Program-made: the position numbers and the translations under genes
Part shown: one piece after another, positions 27,870-37,888 of the stretch
How positions within the stretch are numbered: the first letter of the stretch is position 1
Layout of the letters: the number at the start of each line of letters is the position of its first letter
The notes under the pieces: model-generated
What the model saw: the letters and a program-made list of their open reading frames with translations, nothing else
What the model was told of the DNA's origin: nothing
The model's database searches: none
Assembly (NCBI RefSeq): GCF_016629665.1
Contig: NZ_JAEPRQ010000001.1
Coordinates: 310,001 to 374,000 of the forward strand
Length of the DNA stretch: 64,000 nucleotides
Direction of reading: 5' to 3'
From: Paracoccus caeni
GTDB lineage: Bacteria; Pseudomonadota; Alphaproteobacteria; Rhodobacterales; Rhodobacteraceae

Positions 27870-28721
27870 ATGGATGGCAAGACCAGGATCGCGGGCGCTG
27901 AGAATGGCGGCGATCTGGCCGGTCTGTTGCAGGCAGAGCTTGGGCCCTATCGCGACGGCAGCCGAATCTCACTGGACGGTCCGGGGGTGGCATTGGACGA
28001 CCGCGCCTTTTCGGCCGTGGCGCTGGTGCTGCATGAACTGGCGACGAATGCGGCGAAATATGGGGCGCTGTCGCAGCCTTCGGGTGAGTTGCGGGTGACA
28101 TGGTCGCTGGATCAGGCGGGGAATTGCTGCATCCGCTGGGCGGAAAGCGGTGTGGCGGGGGTTGCGCCGCCGTCGCGGAGTGGCTTTGGCTCTTCCCTGA
28201 TCGAGCGGGCGGTGTCGTTCGATCTGAACGGTTCCAGCAATGTGAGCTTCACCGCTGACGGGGTGGTCGCAGAGTTTACCGTGCCCGATCAATTCGTGCG
28301 TGCCAGCACGGGGGTCCAGCCCGTTGCGGAGGCCGCCAAGGATAATGTTGCCGAGGACAGCGCGGTTGACACGCTTGAGGGTCGACGGGTGCTGCTGGTC
28401 GAGGACCAGATCCTGATTGCAATGGCGCTTGAGGCCGAGTTGCAGGATTTCGGATTGGTGGTCAGCGGTGTTGCGGCGACTGTGGTGCGGGCGCTTGAGT
28501 TGATCGCCAGCGACCCACCGGATCTGGCTGTTCTGGATGTGAACCTGAATGGCGAGACCGCGATTCCCGTGGCCGAGGCGTTGCAGGCGCGGGGCATCCA
28601 TTTCGTCTTCGCGACCGGCCATGGCGCGGATGTGGAATTGCCTGACGGGTTCGGCTCGGTTCCGGTTGTCAGCAAGCCCTATCAGATCGAGGATATCTTG
28701 CGCGCGCTGCGCAAGGCCTGA
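27870..28721 (+). CDS. Truncated HWE-type histidine kinase ATPase domain fused to a receiver domain
   Basis: Residues 1-145 match the catalytic ATPase half of an HWE/HisKA_2 kinase: the N box reads LVLHELATNAAKYGALS and the G box region GFGSSLIERAV. Residues about 170-283 are a response-regulator receiver with phospho-Asp in LAVLDVNLNGE and Lys in VVSKPYQ. The dimerisation helix with the phosphorylated His (HRxKN) that should precede the ATPase is missing. The upstream frame to a GTG at 27768 (GHGAGAGCDRRAV...) bears no resemblance to it. So this is either a decayed kinase or an unusual ATPase-receiver protein without its own His. The start is uncertain. Confidence 0.65.
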   Translation: MDGKTRIAGAENGGDLAGLLQAELGPYRDGSRISLDGPGVALDDRAFSAVALVLHELATNAAKYGALSQPSGELRVTWSLDQAGNCCIRWAESGVAGVAPPSRSGFGSSLIERAVSFDLNGSSNVSFTADGVVAEFTVPDQFVRASTGVQPVAEAAKDNVAEDSAVDTLEGRRVLLVEDQILIAMALEAELQDFGLVVSGVAATVVRALELIASDPPDLAVLDVNLNGETAIPVAEALQARGIHFVFATGHGADVELPDGFGSVPVVSKPYQIEDILRALRKA

Positions 28722-28820
28722 ACGTCGCGGCAACTGGTCGCCGATGCGGGTGGGACTTGGCGTCAGGCTGGGCTATCGTCCAGCGTTCAAAGTCACGCGG
28801 TCTTTGCCGCCGGGGGGATC

Positions 28821-29879
28821 ATGGGCGCCGTCGCGTTCCGCAAGCTGAGCAAAGCCTATGGTCAGGCACCGATCGTGCAGGCGATCGATCTGGATATTGC
28901 GGATGGCGAATTCGTGGTGCTGGTCGGGCCGTCGGGCAGCGGCAAGTCAACGATCCTGCGGATGCTGGCCGGGCTGGAAAGCGTCACCGGGGGCGAAGTC
29001 CTTATCGGGGGGCAGGTGGTCAATCACCTGCAACCGCGTCAGCGCGACATTGCCATGGTGTTTCAGGATTACGCGCTCTACCCGCATAAAAGCGTCCGCG
29101 AAAATCTGGGTTTCAGCCTGAAGGTCCGCGGCGTTGACCGGGCCGAGGCGGAGCGGCGCATCGGTGAGGCGGCAGAGATGCTGGGTATCGGGCATCTGCT
29201 GGACCGTCGCCCGGCCGAATTGTCGGGTGGTCAGCGTCAGCGCGTCGCCATGGGCCGCGCCATCGTCCGCCGTCCGCAGGTTTTTCTGTTCGATGAGCCT
29301 CTGTCCAATCTGGACGCCAAACTGCGCGGACAGGTGCGGACCGAGATCAAGAAGCTGCATCAGATGCTTGGCACCACGATCCTTTATGTCACCCATGATC
29401 AGGTCGAGGCGATGACCCTGGCCGACCGCATCGTGATCCTGCGCGGCGGCGTGATCGAGCAGGTCGGAACGCCGGATCAGGTTTACGGCAATCCGGCCAA
29501 TGTCTTCGTGGGCGGCTTCATCGGCGCACCCGCGATGAATTTCCTGCGCTGTTCCGTTCGGGATGGTGTGGTGGACTATGCAGGACAGGTGCTGCTGACG
29601 GGCAGGGACGATCTGCCGGATCAGGTTCTTCTGGGCCTGCGCCCCGAGCATCTGGCCGCCGGGCGCGGTCAGGGGATCGACCTTTCCGGCGTGGTGCAGG
29701 TGGTCGAGCCTCTGGGCGCGGATACGTTGGTCCATGTCGATCTGGGCGGCGCGTTGGTGACGGCGCGTCTTGATCCGGCATTGCGCCCGCAGCCCGGCTC
29801 ACGCATTGACCTGACCGCCGCATTCGCCAATATCCGCCTGTTCGATGGTCGAACCGAACGCGCTTTGCCTTGCCCCTGA
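28821..29879 (+). CDS. Sugar ABC transporter ATP-binding protein (CUT1, UgpC/MalK type)
   Basis: This 352-residue cytoplasmic ATPase powers import by the adjacent CUT1 permeases. It has Walker A GPSGSGKST (about 38-46), a Q loop in MVFQDYALYPH, the signature LSGGQRQRVAMGRA (about 134-147), Walker B FLFDEPLSNLD and the switch His in YVTHDQVEAM. The C-terminal TOBE/OB extension (about 245-352, LLGLRPEHLA) is that of the MalK/UgpC subgroup and may be a regulatory site. It is the first gene of a four-gene cluster with the binding protein and two permeases. Confidence 0.93.
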   Translation: MGAVAFRKLSKAYGQAPIVQAIDLDIADGEFVVLVGPSGSGKSTILRMLAGLESVTGGEVLIGGQVVNHLQPRQRDIAMVFQDYALYPHKSVRENLGFSLKVRGVDRAEAERRIGEAAEMLGIGHLLDRRPAELSGGQRQRVAMGRAIVRRPQVFLFDEPLSNLDAKLRGQVRTEIKKLHQMLGTTILYVTHDQVEAMTLADRIVILRGGVIEQVGTPDQVYGNPANVFVGGFIGAPAMNFLRCSVRDGVVDYAGQVLLTGRDDLPDQVLLGLRPEHLAAGRGQGIDLSGVVQVVEPLGADTLVHVDLGGALVTARLDPALRPQPGSRIDLTAAFANIRLFDGRTERALPCP

Positions 29880-29891
29880 AAGTCGGGATAA

Positions 29892-31157
<1,266 letters not shown>

Positions 31158-31179
31158 TGGTGTGTGTGGGTGGCGGGTC

Positions 31180-31228
31180 GGTGCGTGCGGAGCACGCACC
31201 CTACGGCGCTGATGGTGCAAGCGTAGGG
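31180..31228. repeat. REP-like palindromic element between the binding-protein and permease genes
   Basis: A perfect 9-bp stem, GGTGCGTGC (31180-31188) with GCACGCACC (31192-31200), loop GGA, is followed by CCCTACG (31199-31205) and its complement CGTAGGG (31222-31228). From memory, this core is a widespread REP type in proteobacteria. Its place after the binding-protein stop suits a transcript-stabilising or attenuating role. Confidence 0.6.
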
Positions 31229-31237
31229 CGGGGCTGA

Positions 31238-32149
31238 ATGGCAACGCCTCGCCCCTCCTCCCGGCTGCGGCTCTATTGGCTGACCGATCCGTCGGATCGC
31301 GGGCTGGCGGTGATGCTGCTGACACCGCTGGTCCTGTTGGTCGGGCTTGTCGTCGTCTATCCCGTGGCCCGACTGTTCAGGACCAGCCTTTACAATCATG
31401 CGCTGACCTCGGGGATGCCGCCGGAATTCGTGGGGTTCGAGAATTTCCTGCTGATCGCGGAAGACCCGGTTTTCTGGCGGGTGCTGGGCAGTACGGCGAT
31501 CATCACCGCTGTCACCGTGCCCGGCGCGCTGCTGATGGGGCTGGCGATGGCGCTGATGGCGAACCTGCCGTTCCGGCGGAAATGGCCGGTGCGGCTGTCA
31601 TTGCTGATCCCTTGGGCGCTGCCGCTGGCCTTTGCCGGTCTGATCTTTGCGTGGTTCTTTCATTCGGAATACGGGGTGGTGAACGATCTGCTGCGGCGCT
31701 TCGGCCTACAGCCGGTGATCTGGTTCAACTCTCCCTTCTGGTCGATGGCTGCGGTTTGCCTGACGATCATCTGGAAAACTTCGTCCTTCATGGCGCTGAT
31801 CCTGCTGGCCGGGCTGCAGACCATCCCGCGCTCGCTTTACGAGGCGGCGGATGTGGACGGGGCAGGGCGCTGGCGGCAGTTTCGCGAAATCACGCTGCCG
31901 CTTCTGCGTCCGGCCATTGTCGTGGCGCTGATTTTTCGGACCATTACCGCGCTGCAGACCTTCGACATTCCCTATACGATGACGCAGGGCGGGCCGGGCG
32001 ATGCGACTGCGACGCTGGCCATGTATATCCACGAAAACACCATCTCGTTTCTTGATCTGGGTTATGGCTCGGCCTTAGCGGTGGTTATGTTTCTGCTGTC
32101 GATGCTGATGACGGCGGCCTATCTGCGCATGATCCGGGCGAGGGGTTGA
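31238..32149 (+). CDS. Sugar ABC transporter permease, CUT1 MalF type (ThuF-like)
   Basis: This 303-residue inner-membrane protein has six hydrophobic segments, starting [20 protein letters not shown] (about 26-45). The EAA loop that docks on the ATPase is clear as [26 protein letters not shown] (about 200-225). The length fits the MalF/ThuF class of roughly 300 residues. It forms the channel with the next gene, which starts 4 bases after its stop. Confidence 0.9.
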   Translation: MATPRPSSRLRLYWLTDPSDRGLAVMLLTPLVLLVGLVVVYPVARLFRTSLYNHALTSGMPPEFVGFENFLLIAEDPVFWRVLGSTAIITAVTVPGALLMGLAMALMANLPFRRKWPVRLSLLIPWALPLAFAGLIFAWFFHSEYGVVNDLLRRFGLQPVIWFNSPFWSMAAVCLTIIWKTSSFMALILLAGLQTIPRSLYEAADVDGAGRWRQFREITLPLLRPAIVVALIFRTITALQTFDIPYTMTQGGPGDATATLAMYIHENTISFLDLGYGSALAVVMFLLSMLMTAAYLRMIRARG

Positions 32150-32153
32150 GGCG

Positions 32154-32984
32154 GTGGGCAGCATTCTGCAGGGCAAGGCATTGCGGTTGATCGTGGCAGG
32201 GGTGCTGCTGATCAACGGGTTGTTTCCGGCTTTATGGATCCTTCTCACATCACTGAAATCCGAGCAGGAATTGACCCAGAAGCCGATCACATGGCTGCCT
32301 GAATCGCCAAATATGGAAAATTATTTCACTGCATTCACAGATCAGCCACTACATCTGTTCCTGTTCAACAGCTTCATGGTGGCGCTGTTGTCCACGCTGC
32401 TGACGCTGTTCGTTTCGGTCCTTGCCGCCTATGCCATCGCGCGGCTGAACCTGCGGCATCGCGGGCTGATCCTGTCGGCGATCATCGCCGTGTCCACCTT
32501 TCCGCTGGTAACGCTGCTGGTGCCGCTGTTCGAGGTGATGCGCGGGCTATCGCTGCTCAACACATGGACCGCGCTGGTCCTGCCCTATACGGTCCTGAGC
32601 CTGCCGGTCTGCACCCTGATCCTCGTCTCGTTCTTCGAGGGCATCCCCCGCGATCTGGAGAATGCCGCGATGATCGACGGCTGCACCCGGATCGGTGCGC
32701 TGTTCCGCGTGGTGGTGCCGCTCTCTGCGCCGGGGGTGTTCACGGCGGGGATACTGGCCTTCGTCAATGCGTGGGACGAGTTTCTGCTGGCGCTGTCCTT
32801 CAACTCGAACCCGGCGCTGCGGACGCTGCCGGTCGGCATTCAGATGTATCAGGGTGAGTTCACCTTCCCTTGGCCGGTGATCTCGGCGGCGCTGATCGTG
32901 GGGATCGTGCCGGTTGCCATTCTGATCGTGCTGTTTCAGGAGCGGGTCGTTTCAGGCCTCACGACAGGCGGCGTGAAGGGCTGA
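32154..32984 (+). CDS. Sugar ABC transporter permease, CUT1 MalG type (ThuG-like)
   Basis: The second channel subunit, 276 residues, has six membrane segments. The EAA loop is present in LENAAMIDGCTRIGALFRVVVPLSAPG (about 165-190), and the MalG-type WDEFLLALSF stretch follows near 205. It starts with GTG 32154, immediately after the previous gene. It is the last gene of the cluster; the frcK gene converges on it from the other strand, 30 bases away. No sugar-modifying enzyme or regulator is adjacent, so the substrate stays open. Confidence 0.9.
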   Translation: MGSILQGKALRLIVAGVLLINGLFPALWILLTSLKSEQELTQKPITWLPESPNMENYFTAFTDQPLHLFLFNSFMVALLSTLLTLFVSVLAAYAIARLNLRHRGLILSAIIAVSTFPLVTLLVPLFEVMRGLSLLNTWTALVLPYTVLSLPVCTLILVSFFEGIPRDLENAAMIDGCTRIGALFRVVVPLSAPGVFTAGILAFVNAWDEFLLALSFNSNPALRTLPVGIQMYQGEFTFPWPVISAALIVGIVPVAILIVLFQERVVSGLTTGGVKG

Positions 32985-33014
32985 CAGCGCCAACGTCGCC
33001 ACCTTTTACGGGTC

Positions 33015-33653
33015 TCAGATCGTCGCCTCGATCACGATGTCGGCTTCCATCGACTGCACGATCACCCTGTGGGCATTGGCAAGGTCGTTCTCAAGATGCG
33101 CCCTGATCGCCTCGGGCTTCTTACCGAAGCCCTGCCATCTTTCGGTCAGGCGGCGTTGCAGCTCGGTCTCTGGCACATCGAGGCAGATGGTCAGATCGTA
33201 ATGAATTTCATTCCAGGGATGCAGATCGAGCAGCAGATAGTTGCCTTCAATGACCACGATGCGCTGATCCGCCGAGACCACCCCCGACCCGGCAATCGCG
33301 ATTTCGCGCGAACGGTCGAAGATCGGGTAGATCACTTCGCGGTCGGGCTGGGCAAGGCGCGCGACCAGCGCGGCAAAGCCATCGGCGTCGAATGTTTCGA
33401 CGGCACCTTTGCGCGCCAGAAGGCCGCGCTCGGCCAGCAACAGGTCGTCCAGATGAAAACCATCCATCGGCACCAAAGCAGCGCCGGGAAGGCGCTTGAC
33501 CAGTTCCGCTGCGAGCGTCGATTTGCCGGAACCCGGCGCGCCCGCAACGGCAACAAGAACGCGCTTGCCGGTCAACCCGGCAATGCGCTGCAGCAACGCC
33601 TGCCCGAACGTGCCGTCAAGCCAGTCCTGAACAGGCGAAGCCGTTTCGATCAC
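33015..33653 (-). CDS. frcK: FrcK-like P-loop kinase of the frc sugar operon
   Basis: This 212-residue P-loop protein belongs to the uridine kinase/pantothenate-kinase-like fold. Walker A is GAPGSGKST (about 38-46), followed by VPMDGFHLDDLLL (catalytic-type Asp), a lid-like region PIFDRSREIA and VVIEGNYLLLD (Walker B-like). In Sinorhizobium meliloti the frcBCAK fructose operon ends with just such a gene. The order here is the same, and its GTG overlaps the frcA stop (GTGA). It may phosphorylate the imported sugar, but the substrate is not proven in the family. Confidence 0.85.
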   Translation of the reverse strand: MIETASPVQDWLDGTFGQALLQRIAGLTGKRVLVAVAGAPGSGKSTLAAELVKRLPGAALVPMDGFHLDDLLLAERGLLARKGAVETFDADGFAALVARLAQPDREVIYPIFDRSREIAIAGSGVVSADQRIVVIEGNYLLLDLHPWNEIHYDLTICLDVPETELQRRLTERWQGFGKKPEAIRAHLENDLANAHRVIVQSMEADIVIEATI

Positions 33654-34423
33654 GCAGCCAGCCCTCCGGGCACACGAGCGCCGGTCATGTAGGCGACCGC
33701 GTCGGACATCGTATGCTCTTTCGGGTTGATGACGCAAAGACGGCGACCAAGGCGGTGGATGTGAATCCGGTCCGCGACTTCGAACACATGCGGCATGTTG
33801 TGCGAGATCAGCACGATAGGAATGCCACGCGAACGCACGTCAAGGATCAGGTCCAGCACCCGGCGGCTTTCCTTGACGCCAAGCGCCGCGGTCGGTTCGT
33901 CGAGGATGATCACCCGGCTGCCAAAGGCCGCCGCGCGCGCCACCGCAACACCCTGCCGTTGGCCGCCCGAAAGCGTTTCGACCGGCTGGTCGATGTTCTG
34001 GATGGTCATCAGGCCAAGCTCGGTCAGCTTTTCGCGGGCAAAACGGTCCATGGCCGGTTTGTCCAGCATCCCGAAGACCTTGCCCATGATGTTCTTGCGG
34101 CGCAGTTCGCGCCCCATGAACATGTTGTCCGAGATGGACAGCGCGGGCGACAAGGCGAGCGTCTGGTAAACGGTCTCGATCCCCGACTGACGCGCCTCCA
34201 GCGGCGAGGCGAACTGGATCGGCTTGCCGTCGAGGCGGATTTCACCCTCATCAGGTTGCACCGCGCCGGAGATCGCCTTGATCAGGCTGGACTTACCAGC
34301 GCCGTTATCGCCGATCACAGCCAGAATTTCGCCCGGATAGAGATCGAAATCTGCACTGTCCAGTGCGGTCACGCGGCCATAGCGCTTGACCAGTTTGCGG
34401 GCACTCAGAAGCGGTTCGGTCAT
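33650..34423 (-). CDS. frcA: Fructose/ribose-class ABC transporter ATP-binding protein FrcA
   Basis: This 257-residue single ATPase domain, unlike the double-length RbsA or AraG, fits FrcA. Walker A is GDNGAGKSSL (about 39-48), the signature LSGGQRQGVAVARA (about 142-155), Walker B VIILDEPTAALG, and the switch His is in VLISHNMPHV. The start ATG 34423 overlaps the frcC stop (ATGA). The C-terminus lacks a TOBE domain, as expected for CUT2 transporters. Confidence 0.9.
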   Translation of the reverse strand: MTEPLLSARKLVKRYGRVTALDSADFDLYPGEILAVIGDNGAGKSSLIKAISGAVQPDEGEIRLDGKPIQFASPLEARQSGIETVYQTLALSPALSISDNMFMGRELRRKNIMGKVFGMLDKPAMDRFAREKLTELGLMTIQNIDQPVETLSGGQRQGVAVARAAAFGSRVIILDEPTAALGVKESRRVLDLILDVRSRGIPIVLISHNMPHVFEVADRIHIHRLGRRLCVINPKEHTMSDAVAYMTGARVPGGLAA

Positions 34424-35475
34424 GACGAAATCTTTCTGATCCATTGGTCGATGGCGACGGCGACGATAATCAGCCAGCCGGTTGCGAAAAGCTGCCACAG
34501 GACATCAACACCAGCCAGACGAAGGCCCGAGTTGAAGACACCCACGATCAGCGCTCCGATCAGCGGTCCCAGGATCGAGCCGCGACCGCCGAAGAGCGAG
34601 ATGCCCCCGATGACAACTGCGGTGATCGATTCAAGGTTGGATTCGAAGAACGAGGTCGGGCTGACCGAACCGACGCGGCCGATCGAGGACCATGCGGCCA
34701 AGGCGCAGATCACACCAGCGACGACGTAAACCGACATCAGCACACGCTTGGTCTGGATGCCTGCGAGGGCGGCGGCTTCCGGGTCGTCTCCGACTGCGTA
34801 AACACGCCGCCCCCATGCCGTCTTGTAAAGCGCATACCAAAGCACCGCAAACACAGCGAGCATCAGCACAACGCCCCACGTAAGCACCGCGCCACCAATC
34901 GTAAAACGCTCACCAAACAATTTTAGCAGCGGAGCTTCGGCATTCAGGGTCTGGCTGCGAATGGTTTCGCGACCAGAAAGGAAATAATTCAAGGCGAGGA
35001 AGATATTCCATGTGCCGAGCGTCGTGATGAACGGCGGAAGCTTCAGTCGCGTTACCAGAAAGCCGTTCAGACCGCCGGTCAGGGCGCCGCAGAACAGGCC
35101 GATCATGATCGCGATCGGAACCGGCACGCCGAAGTCAATCGACAGCTTGCCCATGATCACAGAGATCATCACCATGACTGCGCCGACAGACAAGTCGATC
35201 CCGGCGGTCAGAACCACCAGTGATTGAGCTGCTGCCAAGGTGCCGACAATCGCAACCTGCTGCATGATCAGCGACAGGTTGAAGGCCGAGAAGAAATTCG
35301 GCGAAATCAGACCGAAGATGATCAGTGACAGAATAAGAACGATAACCGGAACCATTGTCGGATATCGATGCAGGAAATGTTGCAGGCGATCGATCGGGCC
35401 GTGCCGATGATGCTCGAACCGGGCCAGTTGCTCGGTCACATTGCGCTCGACCACGGGGTCGGGACTGTCGGACAT
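34420..35475 (-). CDS. frcC: Fructose/ribose-class ABC transporter permease FrcC
   Basis: This CUT2 permease of 351 residues has about ten hydrophobic segments. It carries the family patterns LVVLTAGIDLSVGAVM (about 95-110), LNGFLVTRLKLPPFITTLGT (about 140-159) and VVIGGISLFGGRGSILGPLIGA (about 295-316). The N-terminal 40 residues are cytoplasmic and charged. ATG 35475 follows GGGAGA. It homodimerises in the inner membrane with FrcA and takes sugar from FrcB. Confidence 0.93.
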   Translation of the reverse strand: MSDSPDPVVERNVTEQLARFEHHRHGPIDRLQHFLHRYPTMVPVIVLILSLIIFGLISPNFFSAFNLSLIMQQVAIVGTLAAAQSLVVLTAGIDLSVGAVMVMISVIMGKLSIDFGVPVPIAIMIGLFCGALTGGLNGFLVTRLKLPPFITTLGTWNIFLALNYFLSGRETIRSQTLNAEAPLLKLFGERFTIGGAVLTWGVVLMLAVFAVLWYALYKTAWGRRVYAVGDDPEAAALAGIQTKRVLMSVYVVAGVICALAAWSSIGRVGSVSPTSFFESNLESITAVVIGGISLFGGRGSILGPLIGALIVGVFNSGLRLAGVDVLWQLFATGWLIIVAVAIDQWIRKISS

Positions 35476-35571
35476 GAAGGTCTCCCTGGAGTAGAGGCGG
35501 CGCGACGGGGCTGTAGGGCCGCCGCGCCGGTCTTGCATATAGGAAATGAAGATACGGTTAAGCGCTTAACC
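35476..35571 (-). promoter_or_regulatory. frcB-frcC intergenic: LacI-type palindrome over the frcB stop plus GC hairpin
   Basis: GGTTAAGC-GCTTAACC (35556-35571) is a perfect 16-base palindrome with the central CG typical of LacI/GalR operators, and it contains the frcB stop codon. A GC-rich inverted repeat (around 35490-35530) follows on the way to frcC. This could be an operator for an internal promoter or simply a processing hairpin protecting the frcB message. Confidence 0.45.
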
Positions 35572-36594
35572 CCAGCAGCGATCTTTGCCTTCTTCGATGC
35601 TGATCGATTCAACGCCTTCGACGGGTTCGCCGGTCACCAGATTGACGCCGGTATTGACGAAATCCAGACCTTCGCTGTTTTCCGGCTTCGAGCCGTCTTT
35701 CGCGAAAGCGGAGATCGCTTCGATGCCTTTCGAGGCCATTTCCAGCGGGTATTGCTGCGAAGTAGCACCGATCACGCCTGCTTCGACGTTTGCGACGCCG
35801 GGGCAGCCGCCATCGACCGAAACGATCAGGACGCCGTCGGCTTTACCGAAGGAATCCAGCGCCTCATAGGCGCCTGCAGCGGCGGGCTCGTTGATGGTAT
35901 AAACAACGTTGATGTCGGGGTCGCGCTGCAGCAGCGCTTCCATGGCGCTCTGGCCGCCTTCTTCGTTGCCCGAGGTGGTCTCGTGGCCGATAACGCGAGC
36001 ATCGTCTTCGTCGCCGATGACGTTCTCGTCCTTCACATCAACTCCGAAACCTTCCAGGAAACCCTGGTCGCGCAGCACGTCAACCGACGGCGCGCTTGGC
36101 GTCAGATCCAGCATGGCGATCTTGGCGTTCGCGGCTTCGTCACCCAGCTTGCCCGCAGCCCAGGCGCCGATCAGGCGGCCAGCTTCGCGGTTGTCGGTGG
36201 CGAAGGTCGCATCTGCCGCGTCGATCGGGTCCAGCGGCGTGTCCAGCGCGATCACCAGAATGCCGGCATCGCGGGCCTGGCTGACCGAATCAACGATGGC
36301 CTTGGTGTCAGACGCGGTGATCAGGATGCCTTTGACGCCAGCCGCGATGCAGCTTTCGACAGCCTGTTGCTGGGTTTCGTGGTCGCCATCCACCTTGCCG
36401 GCGAAGGTCATCAGCTCGATGCCCAGTTCCTCAGCCTTGGCCGTCGCGCCTTCCTTCATCTTGACGAAGAACGGGTTGATGTCGGTTTTGGTGATCAGGC
36501 ACGCCTTGACCGTGTCTTGTGCCTGTGCAGCACCAGCGGCCAGCGCCAGAGCCGAAGCAGCCAAAGACAGGCGGATTGCAGTCTTCATAGTCAT
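35566..36594 (-). CDS. frcB: Fructose/ribose-class ABC transporter substrate-binding protein FrcB
   Basis: This 342-residue periplasmic binding protein (Peripla_BP_4 fold) has a signal peptide ([20 protein letters not shown], cleaved after AQA). The mature part opens [21 protein letters not shown] and has [16 protein letters not shown] and [10 protein letters not shown], all typical of the ribose/fructose/xylose group. The operon order B-C-A-K and the ROK gene facing it match the fructose system of S. meliloti. GGAGGAG lies before ATG 36594. Confidence 0.92.
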   Translation of the reverse strand: MTMKTAIRLSLAASALALAAGAAQAQDTVKACLITKTDINPFFVKMKEGATAKAEELGIELMTFAGKVDGDHETQQQAVESCIAAGVKGILITASDTKAIVDSVSQARDAGILVIALDTPLDPIDAADATFATDNREAGRLIGAWAAGKLGDEAANAKIAMLDLTPSAPSVDVLRDQGFLEGFGVDVKDENVIGDEDDARVIGHETTSGNEEGGQSAMEALLQRDPDINVVYTINEPAAAGAYEALDSFGKADGVLIVSVDGGCPGVANVEAGVIGATSQQYPLEMASKGIEAISAFAKDGSKPENSEGLDFVNTGVNLVTGEPVEGVESISIEEGKDRCWG

Positions 36595-36665
36595 TAGGAA
36601 CACTCCTCCCAGATACACGGACCTCCAACAGCCCGCTTCCTTTCCTCACAAGGCCAAATAGATAA

Positions 36666-36693
36666 TGACTTGTCAATAAGTCAATCGTATTGA
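36666..36693. promoter_or_regulatory. Overlapping dyads between frcB and frcR, candidate operator
   Basis: In the 125-base divergent gap, TGACTT-N6-AAGTCA (36666-36671, 36678-36683) overlaps TCAAT-CGT-ATTGA (36681-36685, 36689-36693). Both are perfect and AT-rich against a GC-rich background, and both lie close to the start of frcR. They are good candidates for ROK repressor binding and autoregulation. Confidence 0.5.
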
Positions 36694-36719
36694 TTAATAT
36701 CCGTGAAGGGGGAGGAATG

Positions 36720-37835
36720 ATGAAACAAGACTGTACCAACCTGCGCGAACTCAGCCGGAATGAGCGTCTGGTCCTGTCGTTGATCCGTCGCCACGGACCA
36801 CTTGCGCGTGCAGCGCTGGCACAGCGGACGGGGCTATCGGCGCAGGCGATTACCAATCTTACTAGAAAATTGATTTCAGACGGTTTTCTTGACTCGGGCA
36901 AGGTCGTCAGAGGCAAGGTAGGACAGCCCTCGACGCCCCTGGATCTGGCCCCTGACGGGGCCTGGTTTCTGGGGCTGAAACTCGGCCGCAGGTTGATCGA
37001 ATTGGCACTGGTGGACTTCGCCGGATCGGTCCGAATTCACCGTCAGGAATTGTGTCGATTCCCCCATCCGGACCATGTGGCAACCTTTGCACGTCAAGGC
37101 GCTGAAGCAATCATGACAACGATGTCATCGGAATCGCGGTCGCGAATCAGTGGAATGGGCATAGCGGCGCCTTTCCGCCTATGGGACTGGGGCGTCGAGA
37201 TGGGCGACTGGCGCGAGCGTGATCTGCGGGCCGAGCTGGCCGCGGATTTTCCGTTCCCGGTTTTTCTTGAAAACGACGCCTCGACCGCTTGTGCGGCTGA
37301 ACTGGTCTTCGGGCGGAGTGTGCTTCCTGAAGATTTTCTGCATTTTTATATCGCCCATTTCGCGGGGGGCGGGATCGTTCTTGACGGAAAGCTGCGGCTT
37401 GGTCCGAACAGGAACGCAGGTGCATTAGGCTCGATGCCGATTGCCAATTCGGGACAGCTTCTGGAGGTGGCCTCCATTGCGACACTGGAAAGCCGCATCG
37501 AAACCGCGTTGCCGCGCGATTTTTCCGGCTGGATGCCGCCCCCGCCCGAGATCGAGGCGGAATGGGCGCGAGATGCCGGGCGGTCGCTGGCCTTTGCGGC
37601 AATGTCTGCCGTCGCGCTGCTGGATCTGTCGATGGTGGTGATCGATGGCGCGGTGCCGCCCGCGACGCGCGCTCTGCTTGTCGAAGAGACGCGGCGGGCG
37701 ATCAGCGAAATGCCCGCGGCAGGCATCGACCGTCCCGAAGTGGTCGAAGGCACTTTGGGCAACAGCGCACGCACCCTTGGTGCCGCCGCGCTGCCGCTGT
37801 CGCATTTCTTCCTGCCGGATGGAAAGCTAAGCTGA
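36720..37835 (+). CDS. frcR: ROK-family transcriptional regulator FrcR
   Basis: This protein has an N-terminal winged helix (about 10-75: RNERLVLSLIRRHGPLARAALAQRTGLSAQAITNLTRKL as the helix-turn-helix). A ROK domain follows. The ROK kinase signature DxGxT is not present (LGLKLGRRLIELAL instead). The zinc motif with Cys and His residues near GALGSMPIANSGQ is also missing. So it is a regulator that no longer has sugar-kinase or zinc features. It faces frcBCAK and probably represses it until its sugar ligand is bound. Start ATG 36720 (or 36717) with GGGAGGA. Confidence 0.88.
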   Translation: MKQDCTNLRELSRNERLVLSLIRRHGPLARAALAQRTGLSAQAITNLTRKLISDGFLDSGKVVRGKVGQPSTPLDLAPDGAWFLGLKLGRRLIELALVDFAGSVRIHRQELCRFPHPDHVATFARQGAEAIMTTMSSESRSRISGMGIAAPFRLWDWGVEMGDWRERDLRAELAADFPFPVFLENDASTACAAELVFGRSVLPEDFLHFYIAHFAGGGIVLDGKLRLGPNRNAGALGSMPIANSGQLLEVASIATLESRIETALPRDFSGWMPPPPEIEAEWARDAGRSLAFAAMSAVALLDLSMVVIDGAVPPATRALLVEETRRAISEMPAAGIDRPEVVEGTLGNSARTLGAAALPLSHFFLPDGKLS

Positions 37836-37888
37836 TCCGTCCCGCTGCACCGCTGCCATGGGGCGCGGTGCGGCGGAGTTGGATCGAT

